DNA of 64,000 nt from NCBI GenBank assembly GCA_902623495.1, contig CACNTW010000001.1, positions 62,001-126,000 on the forward strand, written 5' to 3'. Position 1 is the first letter of the stretch. Each line of letters opens with the position of its first letter. The notes below the pieces were generated by a model. The model did not search any database. It saw only the letters and a list, made by a program, of their open reading frames with translations, and had not been told where the DNA came from. This document shows positions 36,464 through 45,544 of the stretch, one piece after another. The stretch is from an uncultured Pelagibacteraceae bacterium (GTDB lineage Bacteria; Pseudomonadota; Alphaproteobacteria; Pelagibacterales; Pelagibacteraceae). A program made the position numbers and the translations under genes.

Positions 36464-37438
36464 ATGAAACTAATTAAAACTTTTATTTCAGTTTTATTCT
36501 CTGCTTTTCTTCTATTCTCATCAACAAGTTCATTTGCAGTTGAAAAATTACATTTTTTAATTGGAGGTGGTGCTGGTGGTGGTTGGGATGGAACTGCTAG
36601 AGGTACTGGAGAAGCATTAACAAAAGCTGGTTTTTTGAAAAGTGCATCATTTGAAAACATGTCAGGTGGCGGAGGTGGTAAAGCTTTAGCTTACCTAATC
36701 AATAATGCTCCAAAAGACACAGTTTTAGTTCAGTCAACACCATTGGTGTTAAGATCTATTACAAGACATAAAGGTTATGTAAAAGGTACTGGTACATTAT
36801 CTTATAAAGATGTTAAACCAATTGCAGGTGTAATTGGAGATTATGGTGCAATAGTTGTAGCAAAAAATTCACCAATCAAAAATTTCAAAGATGCAGTTGA
36901 TCAATATCAAAAAGATCCAAAATCAATAAAAATGGCTGGTGGATCTGTAAGAGGAAGCATGGACCATTTAATTGGTGCGTTAGCTTTCCAAGCAGCTGGA
37001 GCAAATCCTAACGATGTGATTTATGTTCCATATGATGCTGGTGGAAAGGCACTTGCTGGACTTTTATCTGGAGAAACTCAAATACTTTCAACGGGTTTAG
37101 GTGAAGTAATGGGTGCTAGAGATCAAGTAAGAATAATTGGTATCACTGCTCCTGAAAGAGTAGGTGATGCACCAGAAGCTCCAACATTAAAAGAGCAAGG
37201 ATACGATGTTCAGTTTGTTAACTGGAGAGGTTTCTTTGCACCAAAAAGCATGAGTATGAGTGATTATAATAAAATCTCTAAAATGCTTGGCGATGTTCAA
37301 AAAACACCAGAGTGGGAAGCTGTTAGAAAAAGAAATGCATGGGTAAATATTTATAACCCAGGTTCTAAATTTGATGCGTTCTTAGAAAAACAAACAGTTG
37401 AAATGACAGCTCTGATGAAAAAACTTGGAGTAATATAA
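36464..37438 (+). CDS. Tripartite tricarboxylate transporter substrate-binding protein (TctC/Bug family)
   Basis: ATG 36464 with AGAGAGGA upstream; 'LHFLIGGGAGGGWDGTARGTGEAL', 'GGSVRGSMDHLIG'. Confidence 0.88.
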   Translation: MKLIKTFISVLFSAFLLFSSTSSFAVEKLHFLIGGGAGGGWDGTARGTGEALTKAGFLKSASFENMSGGGGGKALAYLINNAPKDTVLVQSTPLVLRSITRHKGYVKGTGTLSYKDVKPIAGVIGDYGAIVVAKNSPIKNFKDAVDQYQKDPKSIKMAGGSVRGSMDHLIGALAFQAAGANPNDVIYVPYDAGGKALAGLLSGETQILSTGLGEVMGARDQVRIIGITAPERVGDAPEAPTLKEQGYDVQFVNWRGFFAPKSMSMSDYNKISKMLGDVQKTPEWEAVRKRNAWVNIYNPGSKFDAFLEKQTVEMTALMKKLGVI

Positions 37439-37462
37439 TCTTTATAGATTATTAAAGAATGT

Positions 37463-37509
37463 AAAGCAGTGAGAATAAGTCCCACAAAATTTATCTCACT
37501 GCTTTTTTT
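37463..37509 (+). terminator. Rho-independent terminator-like hairpin overlapping the tctB start codon
   Basis: AAAGCAGTGAGA-19 nt-TCTCACTGCTTT (12-bp perfect stem) followed by T-run to 37509; the tctB GTG start at 37469 is inside the 5' arm. Confidence 0.82.
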
Positions 37510-37939
37510 AGTTCTATCAGTCTTTTATTTATACACAGCTTACAACATTCAAGTATTTGCATTCGATGAGAACGCACCATTTAATGCTAGGACTTTTCCA
37601 ATATATTTAGGTTGGGCAGGAATAATTTTATCAAGTTTAAAAATAATTTTACCTGAGAAAATAACTACAGAGGTAAATCACAAACACTTAGATTATAAAA
37701 GTATAATCTATCTAATTATTATCTCACTAATATATGCTGCTGTAATATTAAAAATTGGATACTTTATATCAACTTCTTTATTTCTTTTTGCATCTTACTA
37801 TTTCTTAGGTGAAAGAAGATGGGGACTGATGTTTATTTTATCTTTCCCATTTGTTGCTGCATTTATGTATTTGTTGCATGGTTTACTAAATATTTATCTT
37901 CGTGACCCTTTTTTAAAATACATAGGAGTTATGGGATGA
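37469..37939 (+). CDS. Tripartite tricarboxylate transporter TctB-family small membrane subunit
   Basis: 156 aa, 4 TM helices, between TctC and TctA genes; only plausible start is GTG 37469. Confidence 0.82.
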   Translation: MRISPTKFISLLFLVLSVFYLYTAYNIQVFAFDENAPFNARTFPIYLGWAGIILSSLKIILPEKITTEVNHKHLDYKSIIYLIIISLIYAAVILKIGYFISTSLFLFASYYFLGERRWGLMFILSFPFVAAFMYLLHGLLNIYLRDPFLKYIGVMG

Positions 37940-39435
37940 TCGAAGGAATATTAATTGGATTATCAACTGCGTTATCATTAACAAATATTTTAATGGTGAT
38001 GGTTGGTTGTTTTGCTGGGACAATAATTGGAATGTTGCCTGGACTTGGTCCAATGACTGCAATTGCATTAATGATACCAATTACTTACGGCTTTGATCCA
38101 TCAACTGGTCTAATATTAATGGCAGGTGTTTATTATGGAGCAGTATTTGGAGGATCTACATCTTCTATTTTATTAAATGCACCAGGAATACCAGGAACTG
38201 TTGCTACTGCATTTGATGGCTATCCAATGGCACAACAAGGTAAAGCAGGTAAGGCTCTAGCAATAGCAGCTTATAGTTCATTTGCAGGAGGAACAATTTC
38301 TGCAATTTTTTTATTAGTTGCAGCACCTAGTTTATCAAAAGTAAGTTTAGCATTTAGATCACCTGATTATTTTGCATTAATGATCTTAGGATTAACTGCA
38401 ATTTCTGCATTTTCATCTAAAGGACAGTTTTTAAAAGCAATGATGATGGTTGTTTTAGGATTAATGTTAGCTACAGTTGGTCAGGATTCATTGTCAGATA
38501 TAACAAGATTTACCTTTAACAATATGAATTTAACTGATGGAATAAGCTTTGTATTAATTGTGATGGCGACATTTGCAATGAGTGAAGCTCTAACAATTAT
38601 TTTTAGAGGAAAAGACCCTAACAGAGCTGCAAAACAAATCTCACTAACAGAATTAGGCTCAATTAAAGTAAATAAAGAAGAAACTATAAAAATGGCCAAA
38701 ACAATACCTAGGTCCTCAATACTTGGCTTCTTAATTGGTGTTTTACCTGGCGCGGGTGCAACAATTGCGTCTTTCTTAGCTTATGGGATGGAAAGAAATT
38801 ATGTAAATGAGGAAGAAAAACAAAAATTTGGAAAAGGTAGTGTTCATGGTTTATCAGCACCTGAGACTGCAAATAATGCGGCTTGCTCTGGTTCATTTGT
38901 TCCATTACTAACATTGGGAATTCCTGGAAGTGGAACAACTGCTGTAATGCTCGGAGCTCTTTTGGGATTTGGTATTCAGCCTGGACCAAGACTTTATCAA
39001 ACAAACCCTGAAATTTTTTGGTCGGTTATTATGTCAATGTACATTGGCATGGTAGTACTTTTGATTTTAAATTTACCTTTAATACCTTATATCGCTAGAA
39101 TTTTAGCAGTGCCTAGAAATTACTTGATTCCTTTAATTTTATTTTTTTCAGTAACAGGAATATATCTAATGTCATTTAACAATTTTGATATTTTTTTAAT
39201 GATAGGTATTGCTGTAGTTGCAACTTTTTTAAGGCTCTACGATTTTCCCATGCCACCTTTAATATTAGCATTTGTGCTCGGAGGATTAATGGAGGAAACA
39301 TTGAGAAGATCACTCTTAATAAGTGATGGTTCACCAAATTTTTTATGGGATAGACCTATAACACTAATAATATTATTGATAACAGTAACAATTGTTGGTT
39401 GGCAAATATTTTCAACTTTTAGAAAAAAAAGTTAA
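37936..39435 (+). CDS. Tripartite tricarboxylate transporter TctA-family large permease
   Basis: 'GMLPGLGPMTAIALMIPITYG', 'GGSTSSILLNAPGIPGTVATAFDGYPMA', 'AAPETANNAACSGSFVPLLTLGIPGSGTTAVMLGAL' pattern. Confidence 0.95.
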   Translation: MIEGILIGLSTALSLTNILMVMVGCFAGTIIGMLPGLGPMTAIALMIPITYGFDPSTGLILMAGVYYGAVFGGSTSSILLNAPGIPGTVATAFDGYPMAQQGKAGKALAIAAYSSFAGGTISAIFLLVAAPSLSKVSLAFRSPDYFALMILGLTAISAFSSKGQFLKAMMMVVLGLMLATVGQDSLSDITRFTFNNMNLTDGISFVLIVMATFAMSEALTIIFRGKDPNRAAKQISLTELGSIKVNKEETIKMAKTIPRSSILGFLIGVLPGAGATIASFLAYGMERNYVNEEEKQKFGKGSVHGLSAPETANNAACSGSFVPLLTLGIPGSGTTAVMLGALLGFGIQPGPRLYQTNPEIFWSVIMSMYIGMVVLLILNLPLIPYIARILAVPRNYLIPLILFFSVTGIYLMSFNNFDIFLMIGIAVVATFLRLYDFPMPPLILAFVLGGLMEETLRRSLLISDGSPNFLWDRPITLIILLITVTIVGWQIFSTFRKKS

Positions 39436-39848
39436 ATATAAATTTTATCAGCTAGACCGTAGCAAAGAACTCCACTAAGCACTGTTAAAACTCCCGATGC
39501 AATGACACCTTCGCTATTTGTTTTTTCGTTATGTCCAAGCTTATTGATATAAATTGTGTATATTCCAATAAGTAAATATAAAACGTTTTGTGCAAAAATT
39601 AATGTAAAGAAACCCCATGTTCCTGCCAACCCATCTGCTTTAATTAACATTATGTACAATGCCACTAAAATTGATGCAATAAATGGTGCTCCAAAAAATC
39701 TAACCATCACAGCTGCAGAATGATCTATATTGTATTGATCTAAAAAGGACTTTGTTGCAACTACTGTTCTGAAAGCGTAAACGGCGTAAACGATAAAATG
39801 TACAATAAAAATACTTAAATAAATTATTCCATTAAATTTATCTAGCAT
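39432..39848 (-). CDS. Hypothetical membrane protein
   Basis: 138 aa, 4 predicted TM segments. Confidence 0.6.
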   Translation of the reverse strand: MLDKFNGIIYLSIFIVHFIVYAVYAFRTVVATKSFLDQYNIDHSAAVMVRFFGAPFIASILVALYIMLIKADGLAGTWGFFTLIFAQNVLYLLIGIYTIYINKLGHNEKTNSEGVIASGVLTVLSGVLCYGLADKIYI

Positions 39849-39857
39849 ATAGTAATT

Positions 39858-40940
39858 TTACAAGATTCTTTTGTAGTTTTCAATTATCTTATCCCAAAGA
39901 AAATTTTCAGAGTGTATTTTACACTCTTTTCCAAATTGAATATATTTATTACCCTCAAATAAATTATCTATACTTGAATAAATTTCATCTAAACTATTAC
40001 CATCACAAATTAATCCAGTTTGATTATGAACAATTGCATCAGAAGCACCACCATCTTTACCACCTATAGATGGAACCCCGTATTGTGCAGCCTCAATAAA
40101 AGAAATTCCAAAGCCTTCAACTGAGGTTTTGTGAATTATTGATGGCATTATAAAAATATTTGATTTTGCAATTAATGCATTTTTCAATTCATTAGATATA
40201 TCGCTTAAAAAATTTACATATTTATCAAGTTTCAATTCTATCACTAATTTTTTTAAATTTTCTTCTTCATCTCCATATCCTACGCAAGTGTATGTAATAT
40301 CAGGGTATTTCTCTTTTAAATTCCGAATAGCCATTATAACTTTTTCATGATTTTTTCTTTTATCAAATCTAGAAACAGTAATTAGTCTTTGTTTTTTTCC
40401 TTTTAGCATTTCTTCTGCTTGTTTAAGGTCGTCTTTTGGAATTTCTTCAACAGGATCTACACCTGGATTTATGACTATTAATCTTTTTTCTTCAACTCCA
40501 AGACTAATCGCTAAATTTTTCGTAAAGTTTGAGTTTGCCACCACATGGTCAACATTATTTAAAACTTCTAAAACTTTTTTGTTTAATCTAGATCCTTTAG
40601 GGTGATTAATTTCTTTAGAATGAATTAGACATATTTTCTTTTTTGGGGATTTTATAAGTTCTAAACTTTTCCAGTGATCTGCAATGATACAATTTACATT
40701 TTTATTTTCATTTAAATATTCATTTATTAGTAGAGATTTTCTATATTTTCTTAATAATTTAACTCCACTAACTCTTTCAATTGTAAATGAAACTTTATCA
40801 TCAAACTTTTTATGATCTTCGTGATAATCGGCAAAAACTTTAACCATATCAATTTTTGATAAGGATCTAGCCAATCCCCACATTAGATTTTGCATACCAC
40901 CAACATCAGGAGGAAATGTAGTTGTTATTATTAAATACAT
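39858..40940 (-). CDS. Glycosyltransferase family 4
   Basis: 'TFPPDVGGMQNLMWGLARSL', 'VEGFGISFIEAAQYGVPSIGGKDGGASDAI'. Confidence 0.9.
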   Translation of the reverse strand: MYLIITTTFPPDVGGMQNLMWGLARSLSKIDMVKVFADYHEDHKKFDDKVSFTIERVSGVKLLRKYRKSLLINEYLNENKNVNCIIADHWKSLELIKSPKKKICLIHSKEINHPKGSRLNKKVLEVLNNVDHVVANSNFTKNLAISLGVEEKRLIVINPGVDPVEEIPKDDLKQAEEMLKGKKQRLITVSRFDKRKNHEKVIMAIRNLKEKYPDITYTCVGYGDEEENLKKLVIELKLDKYVNFLSDISNELKNALIAKSNIFIMPSIIHKTSVEGFGISFIEAAQYGVPSIGGKDGGASDAIVHNQTGLICDGNSLDEIYSSIDNLFEGNKYIQFGKECKIHSENFLWDKIIENYKRIL

Positions 40941-41494
40941 TAATTAGATGACCACTTAATACCACAACCCATACTTGGGAATTGTTCTTCAGGACCTTTG
41001 CCTGTTTCTGAAACTTGTTTCATAGCTAAAAATAAATCACTATCTCCTGATCTTACAGGCTTTAATTCCCTTAACTCTCTAATTCTCCCCCTATATTGAA
41101 GACCAAAATCTTTATCATAACCAAAAAAATCTGGGGTACATACAGCATCATATTTTCTTGCAATTTCTTGGGTTTCATCAATCAGATAAGGAAAATTAAA
41201 TTTATGTTTAATTGCAAATTCAATCATTTTTTCAAATGAGTCTTCTGGATAATTGATTGGATCATTAGAGCATATTGCAACTGAATTTATTCCTAAATCA
41301 CTAAGCTTAGTACAGTCCTCCACCACATCTCTAATAATTGCTTTTACATATGGACAATGATTACAAATAAACATTACCAAAGTTCCATTTTCACCTTTGA
41401 TATCATTTAAAGATATTAATTTGTTCTCTGTAGATTGTAATTCAAAGTTTTCTGCTTTTTTTCCAAAATCACATACTGGTGTTTTAATAGGCAT
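40940..41494 (-). CDS. Thioredoxin-like/AhpC-TSA family protein
   Basis: 'GTLVMFICNHCPYVKAIIRDV', 'YDAVCTPDFFGYD'. Confidence 0.85.
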   Translation of the reverse strand: MPIKTPVCDFGKKAENFELQSTENKLISLNDIKGENGTLVMFICNHCPYVKAIIRDVVEDCTKLSDLGINSVAICSNDPINYPEDSFEKMIEFAIKHKFNFPYLIDETQEIARKYDAVCTPDFFGYDKDFGLQYRGRIRELRELKPVRSGDSDLFLAMKQVSETGKGPEEQFPSMGCGIKWSSN

Positions 41495-41514
41495 AATGTA
41501 ATAATATATAAATT

Positions 41515-42027
41515 ATGTTTTACGATTTGGAAGATAAAAAACCAAAAAACTCTGACGAAAATTGGGTAGCGCCAAATGCAACTATTATTGGAGATGTCAC
41601 ATTAGAAAAAAACTCCAGTGTTTGGTTTAATGCTGTAATTAGAGGGGATAATGAAAATATTCATGTCGGAGAAGGTTCAAATGTTCAAGATGGGAGCGTT
41701 CTACATACTGACCCAGGCTGCCCTTTAAGAATTGGTAAAGACGTAACTATCGGTCATATCGTTATGCTTCATGGATGTACAATTGGAGACAATAGTTTAA
41801 TAGGTATTGGAGCTGTCATTTTAAATAATGCAAAAGTAGGTAAAAACTGCATCATTGGTGCTAAAGCATTAATCACTGAAAATAAAGAAATCCCGGACAA
41901 TTCATTAGTTGTGGGATCACCTGGGAGAGTAGTAAGAAAACTTACAGACGAAGAGATAGGTAAAATTACAGAGAACGCAAAGCATTACCAAGATAATTGG
42001 AAAAGATACGTAAAAACTGTTTTTTAA
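41515..42027 (+). CDS. Gamma carbonic anhydrase family protein
   Basis: Left-handed beta-helix hexapeptides; 'VIRGDNENIHVGEGSNVQDGSVLHTDPG..', 'TIGHIVMLHGCTIGDNSLIGIGAVILNNAKVG'. Confidence 0.92.
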   Translation: MFYDLEDKKPKNSDENWVAPNATIIGDVTLEKNSSVWFNAVIRGDNENIHVGEGSNVQDGSVLHTDPGCPLRIGKDVTIGHIVMLHGCTIGDNSLIGIGAVILNNAKVGKNCIIGAKALITENKEIPDNSLVVGSPGRVVRKLTDEEIGKITENAKHYQDNWKRYVKTVF

Positions 42028-42028
42028 T

Positions 42029-42319
42029 ATGTCAGCAGGGTATGTAATTGCACAATTAAGAGTAACTAATCCAGAAAATTATAAGGAGTACATTGAAAAA
42101 GTTAATCCAATTGTAAAAAAATTTGATGGAGAATTTTTAGTTAGAAATGGTGAATATCAAATATTTGATGGTGAAACTAAATTTCCAAGAATCATTGTTC
42201 TTAAATTCCCTAGTTATGAAAAAGCACTAGAGTGGTATAATTCTGAAGAGTACAAACCAATAAAGCAAATAAGACTAGATAATGCTGAGGGAACAAATAT
42301 AATAATTAAAGGTATTTAA
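42029..42319 (+). CDS. DUF1330 family protein
   Basis: 'YVIAQLRVTNPENYKEYIEKV', 'FDGEFLVRNGEYQIFDGE', 'SYEKALEWYNSEEYKPIKQIR'. Confidence 0.85.
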   Translation: MSAGYVIAQLRVTNPENYKEYIEKVNPIVKKFDGEFLVRNGEYQIFDGETKFPRIIVLKFPSYEKALEWYNSEEYKPIKQIRLDNAEGTNIIIKGI

Positions 42320-42323
42320 CAAT

Positions 42324-43634
42324 ATGAAAAAAGTATTTTTAATTTTTACATTCTTAATTCTTAATGTGTTGTTCAGTGGTTATGCTTATGCAGGTGTTAA
42401 TGAGCCTGGAGTAACTTCTATTAAAGGAGAGTGTGCTGGAGCATTTAAATATAATTACAAAAAACATATAGAAAAATCACTTAAAAAAATTAAAGAAAAA
42501 AAAACAAACTTTGTTTTCTATGCTAGTTGTGATTCTGGTAGCTATTCATATGCTCATAATAAAGGTAAAGATTTAGAGAATCTTCATAAAAAAACATACA
42601 AAAAATGCATGAAATATTCTAAGAAATATACTGGTGGTAAAGAATGTTATTTGTATGCAGTAAATGAAGAAATTGTTTGGAAATATGACCAGGCTAAAGC
42701 ATCGGCCGCATTAGAAACAAAAATAGCAGAAACAAAAATGCTAAAAGAAAAAAATGCAAAGATGGATAAAAAACCAGGAAGATTTTTTGAGGATCAACCT
42801 GATGTAAATGATGATTATCAAATTCATTTCATATACATGCTGACAGCCAGTGATAAAGATCGTGAGCTAGATATAAATGGTAAAATTGAAGAATACGCTA
42901 ACAAAATGAACGCTCTTGTTGAAAAGTTTAGTAAAAAAACAAAAGGATCTTCAGGTGTAAAAAAATATAAATACGATTATCGAAAAGATGGAAAATTAGA
43001 TGTTACCTTTATAAGGTTAGATAAAAAAAGAAAAGAACTTCATAAACATATAAATAACAATTATCGTGGTTACCTTTGGTTAAATGGATTTAATAATCCA
43101 AAAAAAGTTTATTTTACCTTTGCTGATGTAACGAGTGTTGATGGTGGAGAAGGTGGTGTTGGAATGGCATCAATGTTTCTTAAAAATAAACATAATAAAA
43201 ATATAAATAATATGGTTAAAACAGCTCTTCATGAAGTGCATCATGCGATGGGGGGAGGTTTTGCTTGTGTCCCAGGTATGAATAAAAAAGCTCATTTTTC
43301 AAGCGGCCAAGATACTGATGCAAAACATATGTTTTTTGGAAAAGCTTATGTTCATGATGTTGAAGGTTGTCCAAAAGGAGAGGATACTGTTTATTTAACT
43401 CCAACATCAAAAGATCCTTATGATCCGTTTAAACTTATATGTTTAAATGAGTGGGGAAAATATAATCATAAAAAACTTGTTGAACTTAGAGAAAAACAGA
43501 TAAGCGATCTTAAAAAAGGTAAGTGGAATTATAGAAGTGGTGGATCTGGGTGTAAGTTTAATTATTGGGACAGAGCTGGTACTGGAGTTATGAAATTATT
43601 TAATAACGAACAGGCCAATAGAGCGTATAATTGA
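42324..43634 (+). CDS. Exported hypothetical protein with HExxH metalloprotease-like motif
   Basis: Signal peptide; 'ALHEVHHAMGGGFACVPG'. Confidence 0.6.
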   Translation: MKKVFLIFTFLILNVLFSGYAYAGVNEPGVTSIKGECAGAFKYNYKKHIEKSLKKIKEKKTNFVFYASCDSGSYSYAHNKGKDLENLHKKTYKKCMKYSKKYTGGKECYLYAVNEEIVWKYDQAKASAALETKIAETKMLKEKNAKMDKKPGRFFEDQPDVNDDYQIHFIYMLTASDKDRELDINGKIEEYANKMNALVEKFSKKTKGSSGVKKYKYDYRKDGKLDVTFIRLDKKRKELHKHINNNYRGYLWLNGFNNPKKVYFTFADVTSVDGGEGGVGMASMFLKNKHNKNINNMVKTALHEVHHAMGGGFACVPGMNKKAHFSSGQDTDAKHMFFGKAYVHDVEGCPKGEDTVYLTPTSKDPYDPFKLICLNEWGKYNHKKLVELREKQISDLKKGKWNYRSGGSGCKFNYWDRAGTGVMKLFNNEQANRAYN

Positions 43635-43657
43635 AATCCAAAAGGTCATTAAATAAT

Positions 43658-44053
43658 CTAATCTCTTAATGTTAATATTTTAAAAGATAATTTTAATTTA
43701 GGGAATTTTTTACTTAAAGTTAACTTAATTTTTTTAAAAGAATCCTTGTGAATTTTATTTTCAATAGTTGAATTAAATATTTTCTTTCCATTTACTATTT
43801 TAGCTGCACCACAATCTTCATGATTAATTACTATTAATTTACTTATATTATGCAACTTTATTGAAGTTGATAAATTATCCAAAAATGTTGATTGCCATTT
43901 TTTAAATTTTTTAGAAGTTACACCAATGGCTGCTCCAGCTATAGTAAATGAGCTATATTTTCCAGTTAATTTCTTTTTTTTTAAATAATTAAAAACTTTT
44001 GGCTGAAACCTTGGATCCATACATGACAAAACCATAGCTTCATATTTTTTCAT
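43658..44053 (-). CDS. Short beta-carbonic-anhydrase-like protein
   Basis: 'SCMDPRF' (CxDxR) and 'HEDCGA' (HxxC) Zn-ligand motifs; start set at MKKYEAM (44053). Confidence 0.6.
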   Translation of the reverse strand: MKKYEAMVLSCMDPRFQPKVFNYLKKKKLTGKYSSFTIAGAAIGVTSKKFKKWQSTFLDNLSTSIKLHNISKLIVINHEDCGAAKIVNGKKIFNSTIENKIHKDSFKKIKLTLSKKFPKLKLSFKILTLRD

Positions 44054-44658
44054 TACGGTACCAACCAAGTATCTTTACTATTATCAATGTCAAATCTAGC
44101 TCTTCTATGACCTTTTGCAGCTAAATATAACCACTCAATAGATTTAATTTTACACTGTATAACAGTAAAGTTTTTATATCCTTCTTCGCTTTGTTCTTTT
44201 GTGTAATCAAAATTATCTAACTCAGGTTTTAAACCAGATGTTGGAATATCAGACTCTGTACCTGGTCCATTATCTACTAAGTAACATTTTCGACTAATAT
44301 GTTGAGTTTTCTCCCAAGATTGTTTTGTTATATCATTATTGTGATTTATAATTGCTTCAACTTTTAATCTAACCTGTATTTTTTCATCTTTATCGTAGAA
44401 TAACATCGATGAATTTGGGTTTTTTTCTAATATTTTAATTTTATCAGATCTAATATCACTGTGGAATTGTACTGTATTATTTTGTTCATCTGATTTTCTA
44501 AGAACAACAATTCTACTTTCAATATTATCTTCACTTCCACACGAAAAAACAGGTATTCTAAATGGTGAAGACCTATTAGTAACTGCATCAGTTAGCATTA
44601 ACCAAATTTTCTTTTTTATTTCGGAAAAATCCTCGTAGTAGGGAACAGTGGTAGACAC
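44053..44658 (-). CDS. Pyridoxamine 5'-phosphate oxidase family (FMN-binding) protein
   Basis: 'SRIVVLRKSDEQNNTVQFHSDIRSDKIKILEKNPNSSMLFYDKDEKIQVRLKV'. Confidence 0.82.
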   Translation of the reverse strand: MSTTVPYYEDFSEIKKKIWLMLTDAVTNRSSPFRIPVFSCGSEDNIESRIVVLRKSDEQNNTVQFHSDIRSDKIKILEKNPNSSMLFYDKDEKIQVRLKVEAIINHNNDITKQSWEKTQHISRKCYLVDNGPGTESDIPTSGLKPELDNFDYTKEQSEEGYKNFTVIQCKIKSIEWLYLAAKGHRRARFDIDNSKDTWLVP

Positions 44659-44660
44659 AA

Positions 44661-45536
44661 TTACTTTTTCTTTTTTAATCTAGCTATTAAACTTGAGCTA
44701 TCCCAACGGTTTCCACCCATTTTTTGAACTTCAGCATAATAACCGTCAACAATTTCAGTTACTGGTACAGGTGAACCATTTCTTTTTGCTTCTTCAATAC
44801 ATATTTTTAAATCTTTTCTCATCCAATCCACAGCAAATCCATAATCAAATTTATCTGCCACCATAGTTTTATATCTATTTTCCATTTGCCATGACTGAGC
44901 TGCACCTTTTGAAATAGTTTCCATAACTTTATCCATATCTAAACCTGCATTAATTCCAAAATTTACTGCTTCAGATAAACCTTGAACTAAACCACCAATA
45001 CACATTTGATTAACCATCTTAGTTAATTGTCCACTGCCCGATGGTCCGATTAAAGTTACTTTTTTACTATAACAATCAATTATTGGCTCCGCTTTTTTAA
45101 AATCACTATCATCTCCACCAACCATGACAGTTAATATCCCACCTTCAGCACCTGATTGTCCTCCAGATATAGGAGCATCTAAAAAACCAAATCCTTTATC
45201 TTTTGCAGCTTTATAAAGTTCTCTAGAAATTTCAGCAGACACTGTTGAATTATCTATATATACGCATCCTTCTTTAGCATTATGAAATAACCCATTATCA
45301 CCTAAAGAAACTTGTCTTAAATCATCATCATTTCCAACACACGTAAAAATAAAATCAGCATCTTTAGCAGCTTCAGATGGTGTATCAGCCATATTACCTT
45401 TGTATTCACCAATCCATTTTTCTGCTTTTGATTTTGTTCTGTTAAAAACAGTTACATTATGTCCTGCTTTTGATATATATCCTGCCATTGGATAACCCAT
45501 TACACCAAGACCTATGAAAGCAACTTTAGAAGTCAT
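44661..45536 (-). CDS. NAD-binding beta-hydroxyacid dehydrogenase (3-hydroxyisobutyrate dehydrogenase family)
   Basis: 'VAFIGLGVMGYPMAGYISKAGHNVTVFNRT', 'FLDAPISGGQSGAEGGILTVMVGG'. Confidence 0.92.
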   Translation of the reverse strand: MTSKVAFIGLGVMGYPMAGYISKAGHNVTVFNRTKSKAEKWIGEYKGNMADTPSEAAKDADFIFTCVGNDDDLRQVSLGDNGLFHNAKEGCVYIDNSTVSAEISRELYKAAKDKGFGFLDAPISGGQSGAEGGILTVMVGGDDSDFKKAEPIIDCYSKKVTLIGPSGSGQLTKMVNQMCIGGLVQGLSEAVNFGINAGLDMDKVMETISKGAAQSWQMENRYKTMVADKFDYGFAVDWMRKDLKICIEEAKRNGSPVPVTEIVDGYYAEVQKMGGNRWDSSSLIARLKKKK

Positions 45537-45544
45537 ATTTTTTT

